The notes under the pieces are model-generated. The model was given only the letters and a program-made list of their open reading frames with translations. It was not told the DNA's origin and ran no database searches. A DNA stretch of 64,000 nt, taken from Bacilli bacterium. Its GTDB lineage: Bacteria > Bacillota_I > Bacilli_A > RFN20 > CAG-826. Where the stretch lies: contig JAKSUV010000003.1 in the NCBI GenBank assembly GCA_024408655.1, positions 1 to 64,000 of the forward strand, written 5' to 3'. This document shows positions 53,479 through 60,045 of the stretch, piece after piece. Within the stretch, counting starts at the first letter, position 1; the number at the start of each line of letters is the position of its first letter. Position numbers and translations under genes: made by a program.

Positions 53479-54121
53479 CTATCTCTGCGTCCTCCATATG
53501 AAAATCTATAGATTTGTTATTTATATCCCAAACGGGAAATTGCAAGGTTTTTAGTTTTCCTTTTTCGGCCTCAGGCATTTTATAAACAACTTCAGTGAGA
53601 AGCATAGATATCGGGTGATCTGAATTAAACATCCCCCAAATAAAATTAGTGGAAATGATGCACTTAGCTAAATCAAAATATTCGTTTGATACATTAATTT
53701 TATTGTCATTAATAAAACTATGCAAAGCAGTAAAAATATTATTCCTTTGTTTAACAATTAATGTCTTATCCATTTCAATTGAATAAATAGTAGAAAGGGA
53801 TTTTAAAGAGTTAATTTCAAAATTACCTTTATCTTTTTTATAAACGGATTTTAAACGTTCTAATAATATATATACAGTAAAAGCGCCATCACCAGATGTA
53901 GGCTCTAAGACTGTTTTATTAAAGTCTAGAATGTCTCTTTTGCCAACAGACTCTACCATATCCTTAACAATAAAACGCGGAGTAAATATTTGAAATCCAT
54001 CGTCATCTTCTAAACCGCTATTAGCAAGTTGAACAGAATCAAACAAAACTATATTGTCAAAAGCTTCGTTTTCTTGTTTACTTAGCTTACTTTTTATAGT
54101 AGATAAACTATCATTCCACAT
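53471..54121 (-). CDS. Small DNA methyltransferase subunit
   Basis: Its 216 residues contain the N6-methylase N-terminal mark FQIFTPRFIVKDMVESVG and a canonical SAM-binding motif I, VLEPTSGDGAF (near 91-101), followed by an acidic motif II (IYSIEMDK). No NPPY catalytic motif is present, so it is either a truncated enzyme or a subunit completing the large methyltransferase, whose motif I is atypical. A TATAAT box ends 7 nt before the ATG with no ribosome site, so it is probably the leaderless first gene of the restriction operon. It overlaps the next gene by 8 bp. Confidence 0.75.
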   Translation of the reverse strand: MWNDSLSTIKSKLSKQENEAFDNIVLFDSVQLANSGLEDDDGFQIFTPRFIVKDMVESVGKRDILDFNKTVLEPTSGDGAFTVYILLERLKSVYKKDKGNFEINSLKSLSTIYSIEMDKTLIVKQRNNIFTALHSFINDNKINVSNEYFDLAKCIISTNFIWGMFNSDHPISMLLTEVVYKMPEAEKGKLKTLQFPVWDINNKSIDFHMEDAEIDA

Positions 54122-54128
54122 CAGCTAA

Positions 54129-54134
54129 ATTATA
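54129..54134 (-). promoter_or_regulatory. -10 box of the restriction-modification operon
   Basis: On the minus strand GTGTATAAT ends 7 nt before the ATG at 54121. It lies directly behind the terminator of the preceding unit, so the operon starts here. Confidence 0.6.
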
Positions 54135-54168
54135 CACTATTAATATTTTTAATAAATTAAAAATACAA

Positions 54169-54190
54169 AATGCACTAAATTAAGTGCATT
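54169..54190 (-). terminator. Intrinsic terminator after the three-Cys radical-SAM gene
   Basis: AATGCACT and AGTGCATT form a perfect 8-bp stem around a 6-nt loop. On the minus strand it is followed by TTGTATTTTT. It separates the TcmP/radical-SAM unit from the methyltransferase operon. Confidence 0.75.
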
Positions 54191-54204
54191 GAATAGACAA
54201 AGCT

Positions 54205-54960
54205 TTAGTTTGTACCTGTTTTAATATGCAATTTAATCTTTTTCTTTTTGCAAAACGCTCTTACTGTTTTTACGCATCCAGCATAGAAAGAGCGATAATT
54301 TTTGTATTCAGAAACAAGACGATTATAATGCCATCTACCAAAAACTATATAATCAACAAACGAAATAGATTTGAGCAATTTAGATAGATCCTGTTTACAA
54401 ATATTTGGAGTTGGATATGGCTCGATGCTTACCCAAGTTTTAAAACCAGCTTTATGCGCAGCTCTCAATGAATTTATCCTATCAGAATATTTTGCTGTAT
54501 GAGGTTCATATTTCTTTCTAAATTTTTCATCAAGCGATACAAGTGTAATTCCAAAGGAATTATATTTAGCTAAAGATAGTGCTTTTGCTGGTATTTTTCC
54601 CTTCGTCAAAATAACAGCTTTAATTTTATCCTTATTTAATCTCTTAATAATATCAATGGTTAAAGAAGAAACTTCTGGGTAGCCGACCATAAAAGGATCG
54701 GTTGTAAAAGAAAGCTGGACCGTTTTGATATCTTTTTTAAGTTTTGGTATCTCATGGTTTAAAATATCTAAAGCATTAGATACGATTTTCGGCTTAATCC
54801 ATTCTTTATATGTTTTTACGTTTCCAAAACGTTTCGCCATTTGAAAAGCGTAACAAGGAAACATACAACCGTGCGCGCAACCAAAAACGTGGTTAATCGT
54901 ATAATCACCGTATTCAACTTCAGTTTTGTATAGCAAGGAATTTCTCTCAATTTTATTCAT
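54205..54960 (-). CDS. Three-Cys-motif radical-SAM-like protein (TcmP partner)
   Basis: GCAHGCMFPCYAF contains Cys28, Cys32 and Cys36 in a Cx3Cx3C arrangement instead of the radical-SAM Cx3Cx2C. The rest reads as a partial TIM barrel related to spore-photoproduct-lyase-like proteins: LSFTTDPF, AVILTKGKIP, FGITLVSLDE and WVSIEPYPTP. It immediately follows the TcmP gene, with which such proteins are known to co-occur. The DUF5131 (phage Gp37/Gp68) group is the nearest family I recall. Chemistry is unknown; a nucleic-acid modifying role is inferred. Confidence 0.78.
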   Translation of the reverse strand: MNKIERNSLLYKTEVEYGDYTINHVFGCAHGCMFPCYAFQMAKRFGNVKTYKEWIKPKIVSNALDILNHEIPKLKKDIKTVQLSFTTDPFMVGYPEVSSLTIDIIKRLNKDKIKAVILTKGKIPAKALSLAKYNSFGITLVSLDEKFRKKYEPHTAKYSDRINSLRAAHKAGFKTWVSIEPYPTPNICKQDLSKLLKSISFVDYIVFGRWHYNRLVSEYKNYRSFYAGCVKTVRAFCKKKKIKLHIKTGTN

Positions 54961-54962
54961 AA

Positions 54963-56063
54963 TTACCCTTTAATGAAATAAGAATCTTTTTTAAACGTAT
55001 TATTAGGATACTTCCCTATTTTTTTAATAAATCCTTTTTTGATATATGGTTTTAGTAGATATTCAATAATTTGAGCACCCATGAGCATGGATCTTGTGAG
55101 AATAAAATTGTCTATTTCATTATACGAAATGACCTTATTAGGAAATTCGATTTTTAATAATTGCATAGCTTCTTCAGCCCATTTTTGGGCTATCATTTTT
55201 ATGTCCGCTTCGTCAGGCAACAACGATAACTGATCACCATTAGAAAAATAGCTGCTGTAGCATTCATCGCCATGAAAAACTTTCCAAATAGCATTTTTAA
55301 GCTTTCTTAAGCCAGCATCGTGTGGAGTAATAAATAATATTTGATATACTTCAGCGTTTTTAGAATTTTTGAAAGTATATGAAAAACAATATTTCATCTT
55401 GCCTACCGTTAATTTCTTGGCAACATAAGACCACAATTCATACTTTGAAGCAAAACGAATTTCCTCACCAATCGATTTAGCTATGCCATCATCAATACCA
55501 TTCCGCGTAGAATCATTTGTCATTAAATTGAAAAAGACTTCACAATAAGTCCGTTCTATAAATTTTTGAAGGTGCGGTATATGAACAGTTCTAAAATCAA
55601 ACGGATCAACAAAAAGAACAGTAAATGATTGAAAAATAAATATTCTATATTTTTGTTTAACAATTTCAAGATATTCGTTAACATCCATAACGTCAAACAT
55701 AATATGCATGTTCTTCGGGAGTTTAGGGAATTTATGTTCAACTACTATTTTAGCAATCCTTATCTTATTTTCGTTAAGATCATTGATCAATACATTAAAG
55801 TGTTTATTAGGATATTTCTTAGAAAATTCTATAAATTCGCTTGCAACCTCAATAGCGGTACAATAATCACCGTCTGAATATATGCCAGCGTTAGACATGC
55901 AATCAATAAAATTTATTTCTGTAGTTTTATCATGGTTGCACGCAACAAAAAGCCAATATCTGATATATTCTTTTACATATTTGATTTTATGTGCAGTGTG
56001 GGGGCTTTTGTCAGTAAGATACTTTCTTTCTTGTTTGATTATATTTTTAATATATGCATCCAT
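54963..56063 (-). CDS. tcmP: Three-Cys-motif partner protein TcmP
   Basis: The order of marks fits the TcmP family: a TAHKIKYVKEYIRYWL start, INFIDCMSNAGIYSDGDYCTAIEVA (normally DgFAGpGxYxxGxxGSp), NVLINDLNENKIRIA, TVLFVDPFDF near 157-166, and YQILFITPHDAGLRKLKNAIW near 239-259. The fold is Rossmann-methyltransferase-like; function is unknown. It has 366 residues and lies 2 bp before its three-Cys partner. An extended -10 (TGTTATAAT) ends 7 nt before the ATG, with no ribosome site, so it is probably leaderless. The typical GFAGxG is altered to MSNAGI here. Confidence 0.8.
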   Translation of the reverse strand: MDAYIKNIIKQERKYLTDKSPHTAHKIKYVKEYIRYWLFVACNHDKTTEINFIDCMSNAGIYSDGDYCTAIEVASEFIEFSKKYPNKHFNVLINDLNENKIRIAKIVVEHKFPKLPKNMHIMFDVMDVNEYLEIVKQKYRIFIFQSFTVLFVDPFDFRTVHIPHLQKFIERTYCEVFFNLMTNDSTRNGIDDGIAKSIGEEIRFASKYELWSYVAKKLTVGKMKYCFSYTFKNSKNAEVYQILFITPHDAGLRKLKNAIWKVFHGDECYSSYFSNGDQLSLLPDEADIKMIAQKWAEEAMQLLKIEFPNKVISYNEIDNFILTRSMLMGAQIIEYLLKPYIKKGFIKKIGKYPNNTFKKDSYFIKG

Positions 56064-56070
56064 GGATAAA

Positions 56071-56076
56071 ATTATA
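56071..56076 (-). promoter_or_regulatory. -10 box of the TcmP/radical-SAM unit
   Basis: TGTTATAAT on the minus strand is a consensus extended -10 element. It ends 7 nt before the TcmP ATG, with no Shine-Dalgarno sequence. Confidence 0.6.
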
Positions 56077-56219
56077 ACATTAAATCATCGGCTTTTAACG
56101 CCCTTTAGCCTCTCGACAAAATTTATACTTGCTTTGTTTTAAGCCATTCAACCCCTAAAAACAATAATTAATCATGCGCCTTATCGGCTGATTTGAGCAT
56201 TTTTATTAATTAATATATC

Positions 56220-57041
56220 CTAAAAACTGCTCTTAGCACTAATAAGATAAATGCATCTAGTTTTATATTTTAAACTCGATGAGTATTTATAAGCCTTATT
56301 CAAATAATTAAAAAATCGGAGCGCAAATTTTTTAGTGAACTCATGAGCCTCGCTGCTGTCATAATTAAAATCTAAAATAACAACATTAGTTTTGCTTCCT
56401 ACATAAGGTCTTACTAATTTACGAAAATTTCTGATATAAGTGATTTCATCCCAATTGGCTTTATAATTATGAAATTCAGTGTAGTTTGTGACGCGTGAAA
56501 AGATAATTGCATCATATTTTTTTTGAGCATTTAACTCGTCAAAGAAATCTGACAATATTAATGTTACTTTATTCAAATGATTGATGTCGTTAGATTTATA
56601 ACAATTAAGAGGCCATATAAATTTATCGATAACATCCACATCAAGACGGATGCCGCTCCCATCTTTCTTAAGATAATAATTTAATGCAACCAGTTCAGAA
56701 AGATTGCCACCACCTACAAGTGCTATTTTTAAGGTATTATCGTTTTTGTATTTCAACTTTTTGCGGGTATAAGAAAGGATGGATGAATATATGCTAAAAT
56801 TTTCATCAAAAAAATTTTTATAAAATCGAAAATAATTTTTATTGCTTGATGGGTTTAAATAATACCACCATTGATCGTCACCAACATTTTTAGAATCTAT
56901 TTCTTCATTTTGTTCAATAAATCGCTTTAATTCACTTGATTTATCGGTAATATCAGAAATGCCATCCTTCAGCACAAATTCCGCCTTATTCGAAGAGACA
57001 ATCGTGTTAGTCGAAAAATCAAAAATATTATTAGTTGGCAT
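56220..57041 (-). CDS. Rossmann methyltransferase-like protein in the TcmP/DUF1848 cluster
   Basis: The family is not recognised. LKIALVGGGNLSELVALNYYL near 108-128 is a nucleotide/SAM-binding loop, followed by LDVDVIDKF (acidic strand 2) and AIIFSRVTNYTEFHNY, consistent with a class I methyltransferase. The acidic N-terminal 100 residues are unassigned. The stop of the DUF1848 gene overlaps this start. The ATG at 57041 is my choice; TTG at 57047, 5 nt after GGGAG, is possible. Co-translation with DUF1848 suggests a shared pathway. Confidence 0.6.
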   Translation of the reverse strand: MPTNNIFDFSTNTIVSSNKAEFVLKDGISDITDKSSELKRFIEQNEEIDSKNVGDDQWWYYLNPSSNKNYFRFYKNFFDENFSIYSSILSYTRKKLKYKNDNTLKIALVGGGNLSELVALNYYLKKDGSGIRLDVDVIDKFIWPLNCYKSNDINHLNKVTLILSDFFDELNAQKKYDAIIFSRVTNYTEFHNYKANWDEITYIRNFRKLVRPYVGSKTNVVILDFNYDSSEAHEFTKKFALRFFNYLNKAYKYSSSLKYKTRCIYLISAKSSF

Positions 57042-57981
57042 AATCAAATAAACTCCCTTGTTTAAAACTCTTTTTGGCGACTTTAGTTTGTTCTTTTAGA
57101 TAAATTTTAACGCCATTGTTAATTTTACCAATTAAGGTTGTAGATTTAGGATCATGCAACCTATAGTTATTATTCGCGATTTTATAATTAAATGTGGCAT
57201 AACAATATTTACAGCGATGTAAGCATGTATTATAAACGCCTATGTCAGTACATGCAACACATCCACAAGCTTCTCTTTGACCATCACGCTTATCAGTCAC
57301 TTCAACATTAAACAGTCTTTCGATTAATTCATTATCAATGCATTTATTGTGGCTAATGCCATATTTATCTAAATCAATTTTTTCAGAGCATGTGGCAATG
57401 TCTAATTTATGTTTATGAGCAAGTTTACTTAATTTATCAGCTAAAATATTCATTTCCTTAACGCCTAAAGGGGTTAACCCTAAATCTTTAGTGTTACGAT
57501 TAGTCTTCTTATATAAATCAACAAAACTAATGACAACCTTTTCTGTATATTTATTTAATTTATCTATAAGATATTCAAACTTTGCAACATGCCAATCAAT
57601 GTCATATTTCTTCGTTAAAATAATTGGATCATATCGCCAAATAACTTTTTCTTTACCAATCTTTTTAGATAATTCAATGAACGTCTTGATTGATTCTTCT
57701 AAAGGCGGGACTCCTGGTTCAACATCCTTTTCATAAGCATTCAATGTATATTGAAAATAATAGCGATAATCCTTAAGTTCATCGATTCTTTTTAAAAGTG
57801 GTTTTGGATTCTTCGTCCAAAACACAATACAAGTAACATATTCTGACTTTAAATTAAGGCGACTCGCTTTTGTTGTATCAAAAGGATTAATGACATCAAC
57901 ATACCCCGCTTTTATCCGATTTAAAAACCATTCAGTATAGAATGCTGGTATATCCGTTCGGCGACTAGCAGAGATAATCAT
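57031..57981 (-). CDS. DUF1848 family iron-sulfur (radical-SAM-like) protein
   Basis: The N-terminal ISASRRTDIPAFYTEWFLNRIKAG and VFWTKNP are the hallmarks of DUF1848. Residues 239-260 hold two Cys groups: CGCVAC (239, 241, 244) and the radical-SAM-like CLHRCKYC (Cys253, Cys257, Cys260). IWRYDPIIL and FVDLYKKT lie between. Fold and Cys pattern resemble spore photoproduct lyase-like enzymes; no activity is established. TGGTAAAAT ends 9 nt before the ATG and no Shine-Dalgarno sequence is seen. It is the first gene of the leftward cluster; its -10 lies inside the end of the 39-residue gene before it. Confidence 0.8.
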   Translation of the reverse strand: MIISASRRTDIPAFYTEWFLNRIKAGYVDVINPFDTTKASRLNLKSEYVTCIVFWTKNPKPLLKRIDELKDYRYYFQYTLNAYEKDVEPGVPPLEESIKTFIELSKKIGKEKVIWRYDPIILTKKYDIDWHVAKFEYLIDKLNKYTEKVVISFVDLYKKTNRNTKDLGLTPLGVKEMNILADKLSKLAHKHKLDIATCSEKIDLDKYGISHNKCIDNELIERLFNVEVTDKRDGQREACGCVACTDIGVYNTCLHRCKYCYATFNYKIANNNYRLHDPKSTTLIGKINNGVKIYLKEQTKVAKKSFKQGSLFDYAN

Positions 57982-57986
57982 AACTG

Positions 57987-58106
57987 CTATATTTTACCAT
58001 TATATGAATTCGCTTTCTTCACCGCTTTACGTACCGCGGTAGTAGTAACAATTACTCCGGCAGCAAATCCAACCAATAATCCAAATATTAATTTCCCAAC
58101 ATGCAT
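57987..58106 (-). CDS. 39-residue single-helix membrane protein
   Basis: A small frame starting MHVGKLIFGLL encodes one hydrophobic, Gly-rich helix (residues about 5-24) and a basic tail (VRKAVKKA). It begins 2 nt after the stop of the 315-residue membrane protein, with an AGGG sequence about 10 nt upstream and AGGAGG a little further. Its position at the end of that operon and the helix-plus-basic-tail layout support a real gene. YtxH-like membrane proteins look similar. A small toxin is an alternative. Confidence 0.55.
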   Translation of the reverse strand: MHVGKLIFGLLVGFAAGVIVTTTAVRKAVKKANSYNGKI

Positions 58107-58108
58107 AA

Positions 58109-59056
58109 TTAAATCCCTAAGGCCTCCTCTAAGCATTTATCAAATCCGTGGAAGATATGAAGTTTTCTTTTATTACTATCAATATCTTGTCTTTCGACAA
58201 ATAGATAATAGTCTAAATCCGCTTTAAGGGTGTTAAGCTCTTCTAAGATAAGATTAAGCCGATCTTTAAACTCATCACTATTTAATTTCATTCGAAGATG
58301 CTTAATACAAAGTATTTGAATTGATAATTCCATCGCTAATTCATCCGGAGTAAGCTTCCTAAATTGTTTCCTAATCTCTTCTTTGTTATATTCTTTCATG
58401 CCAATATAGGTTCCACCGACAAGGGCAGTCCCAATTAAGAAAGTAGTGGCAGCGGCACTCCCGGCGGTCACCGTTGGCGCGGATAATGGCACAATAATAC
58501 ACGCTAAGATGGTCGCAAGTGATACACCCGCTAAGATCCCCATTTGTTTTAAGGATAAGCTTTTATCATCAGCAATTACCTTATAAATACTCTCTAAATC
58601 GTCTTTTAGATTTAAAAGATAGTCATCTTGACTATGAAGGTAGCTAGAAACCGCCATCAGGCCATCATCCAAATAAGTATATTTATATTTGTTATCAAGA
58701 ATAACACTAAGGTCGAACATTAATTGATTAGTGCCGGTTTTATCTTGCCCCACTAATTGTTTAAGTTCTTCACTAGCCTTAGCTTCATCAATCGCTTTTG
58801 GATTATTAGCGTTAAAGCGATTAATCTCATCAATAATAGCTTTATTCTTTTGCTCATAACTACCAGCGGAAGAAATGAACTTATTATATTTATTCTTCAC
58901 CGCCGCCTTAGCTTTATCAAAGATAGAGCCGTTGGCCTCAATTCTTTGGGTTGCTTGTAGTTTCTCTTCCATTACATATTTATCTCTATCTAAACGTAAT
59001 TTCTCAGTATAGAGGAACAATGTAGTTGTATCCTGTCGTTTCACTTCTTTAGCCAT
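58109..59056 (-). CDS. Membrane-associated helical protein of unknown family
   Basis: I do not recognise it. Residues about 1-165 are helical and charged with coiled-coil character. Two hydrophobic helices lie near 172-193 and 200-222, joined by a small-residue-rich turn (APTVTAGSAAATT), and another helical part of 90 residues follows. The layout recalls proteins that remodel or sense membranes, but no GTPase or nuclease motif is visible. AAGGAGGT lies 8 nt before the ATG. It overlaps the HTH gene by 8 bp and is followed by the 39-residue gene: a three-gene operon. Confidence 0.6.
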   Translation of the reverse strand: MAKEVKRQDTTTLFLYTEKLRLDRDKYVMEEKLQATQRIEANGSIFDKAKAAVKNKYNKFISSAGSYEQKNKAIIDEINRFNANNPKAIDEAKASEELKQLVGQDKTGTNQLMFDLSVILDNKYKYTYLDDGLMAVSSYLHSQDDYLLNLKDDLESIYKVIADDKSLSLKQMGILAGVSLATILACIIVPLSAPTVTAGSAAATTFLIGTALVGGTYIGMKEYNKEEIRKQFRKLTPDELAMELSIQILCIKHLRMKLNSDEFKDRLNLILEELNTLKADLDYYLFVERQDIDSNKRKLHIFHGFDKCLEEALGI

Positions 59057-59366
59057 TTTTAATTACCTCCTTAATAGCTTTTTTTATTGCTTTTAAATCA
59101 ATTTTGTCTTTATTATCCGCGAGGAGATTAACAATCTCTTGGATCTCCATATCACCATTAACTTTGCTAAAGTTCTTGGTGCAAAAGTTAACAATTTCTT
59201 TTTTACTCGCGTTTTCCTTATTAACTAAATCAAATAACTGGATAATGCTATAAGGAATATTCGCCTTATCATTATTCGAGTAATTCATCCAATATTTATA
59301 TAAGGTTGGGCGCGACTTGCCCGTTAATGAGGATAATTCAGTAATGGTGATTACTTGCTTTATCAT
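59049..59366 (-). CDS. Helix-turn-helix regulator (MerR-like N-terminus)
   Basis: Residues 5-35 (VITITELSSLTGKSRPTLYKYWMNY) fit a helix-turn-helix of MerR/DUF-type regulators that read TGTAAA-like operators; the remaining 70 residues are helical. It has 105 residues with AAGGAG 7 nt before the ATG. As first gene of the operon and next to a divergent promoter with TTTACA half-sites, it probably represses both directions. Assignment to a named family is uncertain. Confidence 0.65.
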   Translation of the reverse strand: MIKQVITITELSSLTGKSRPTLYKYWMNYSNNDKANIPYSIIQLFDLVNKENASKKEIVNFCTKNFSKVNGDMEIQEIVNLLADNKDKIDLKAIKKAIKEVIKNG

Positions 59367-59413
59367 TGTCTAACTCCTTTCAACGTTATCATCTTACTAA
59401 CAAAAAATATAAA

Positions 59414-59442
59414 TGTAAAGTTATTTTTACACTTTTTTACAT
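59414..59442 (+). promoter_or_regulatory. TGTAAA/TTTACA operator group in the divergent promoter region
   Basis: TGTAAA-gttatt-TTTACA (59414-59431) is a perfect inverted repeat, with a third half-site TTTACAT at 59436-59442. It lies just upstream of the strong rightward promoter and in the leftward leader region of the HTH gene, fitting autoregulation. Confidence 0.55.
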
Positions 59443-59448
59443 TTCTTG

Positions 59449-59476
59449 TTGACACTAGCGTTTCTTTATTTATAAT
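59449..59476 (+). promoter_or_regulatory. Consensus promoter of the YbjN-like gene
   Basis: TTGACA (59449-59454) and TATAAT (59471-59476) are both exact consensus hexamers, spaced 16 bp. It is the best sigma-A-type promoter in the window. ACACTAG occurs on both sides of the -10, at 59452-59458 and 59480-59486. Confidence 0.8.
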
Positions 59477-59503
59477 AATTACACTAGTAAGGAGATAGCC
59501 ATT

Positions 59504-59953
59504 ATGAATATGACAATTCAAGAAGTCCATGAGGTATTACAAAATAATTACCCCCACTTACGTTTTAAAATCGTCACTAACAAGAAAAACAACTCACAAG
59601 GCATCATATGCCATGCTTATAGCGATTCTCAGCAGATTGAATTTAGCGCGATGTTTGAATTAAGTGGCATGTTTATTCGAATCGTATATGGTTTTGGCCA
59701 AGTTAAACTCGATTATGAAACACTTGAGCACATTAATCGCTTTAACTTTACTAGTACATCTAATTATAAGGCGATAATCGATTATTCAAATAACCAAAAT
59801 TTTCTAGTAGTTGTCTATTACCTTCCCATTATTGTTCCTAACCAAGCTTCGAAAATCTTTGATCGTTCAAAGAAGCAGTTATTTTCTAATCCTGAATTTC
59901 TCGCCCTTTATAAATGCGCAAATGAATATAAATTGTTAAAGTCAATGAGTTAG
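59504..59953 (+). CDS. Small YbjN-like protein (tentative)
   Basis: 149 residues with alternating beta strands and a central INRFNFTSTSNYKAIIDYSNNQNFLVVVYYL, which recalls the NxxN...A.ID..G.L.L region of YbjN/type III chaperone-like folds. No catalytic motif. AAGGAG lies 9 nt before the ATG, behind the consensus promoter. It is divergent from the HTH operon and may share its control. The family assignment is weak. Confidence 0.55.
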   Translation: MNMTIQEVHEVLQNNYPHLRFKIVTNKKNNSQGIICHAYSDSQQIEFSAMFELSGMFIRIVYGFGQVKLDYETLEHINRFNFTSTSNYKAIIDYSNNQNFLVVVYYLPIIVPNQASKIFDRSKKQLFSNPEFLALYKCANEYKLLKSMS

Positions 59954-60045
59954 ACCGTTTAATCTTATTAATATGTCCACCGATATATAAATGTGGTATT
60001 AAGAAATGGAAAATACAGAAATTAATGGTAGTATTTAACTAGAAT

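Noticed and set aside
41684-57981. Prophage
   Set aside because: No integrase, terminase, capsid or tail genes; all recognisable content is restriction or accessory enzymes.
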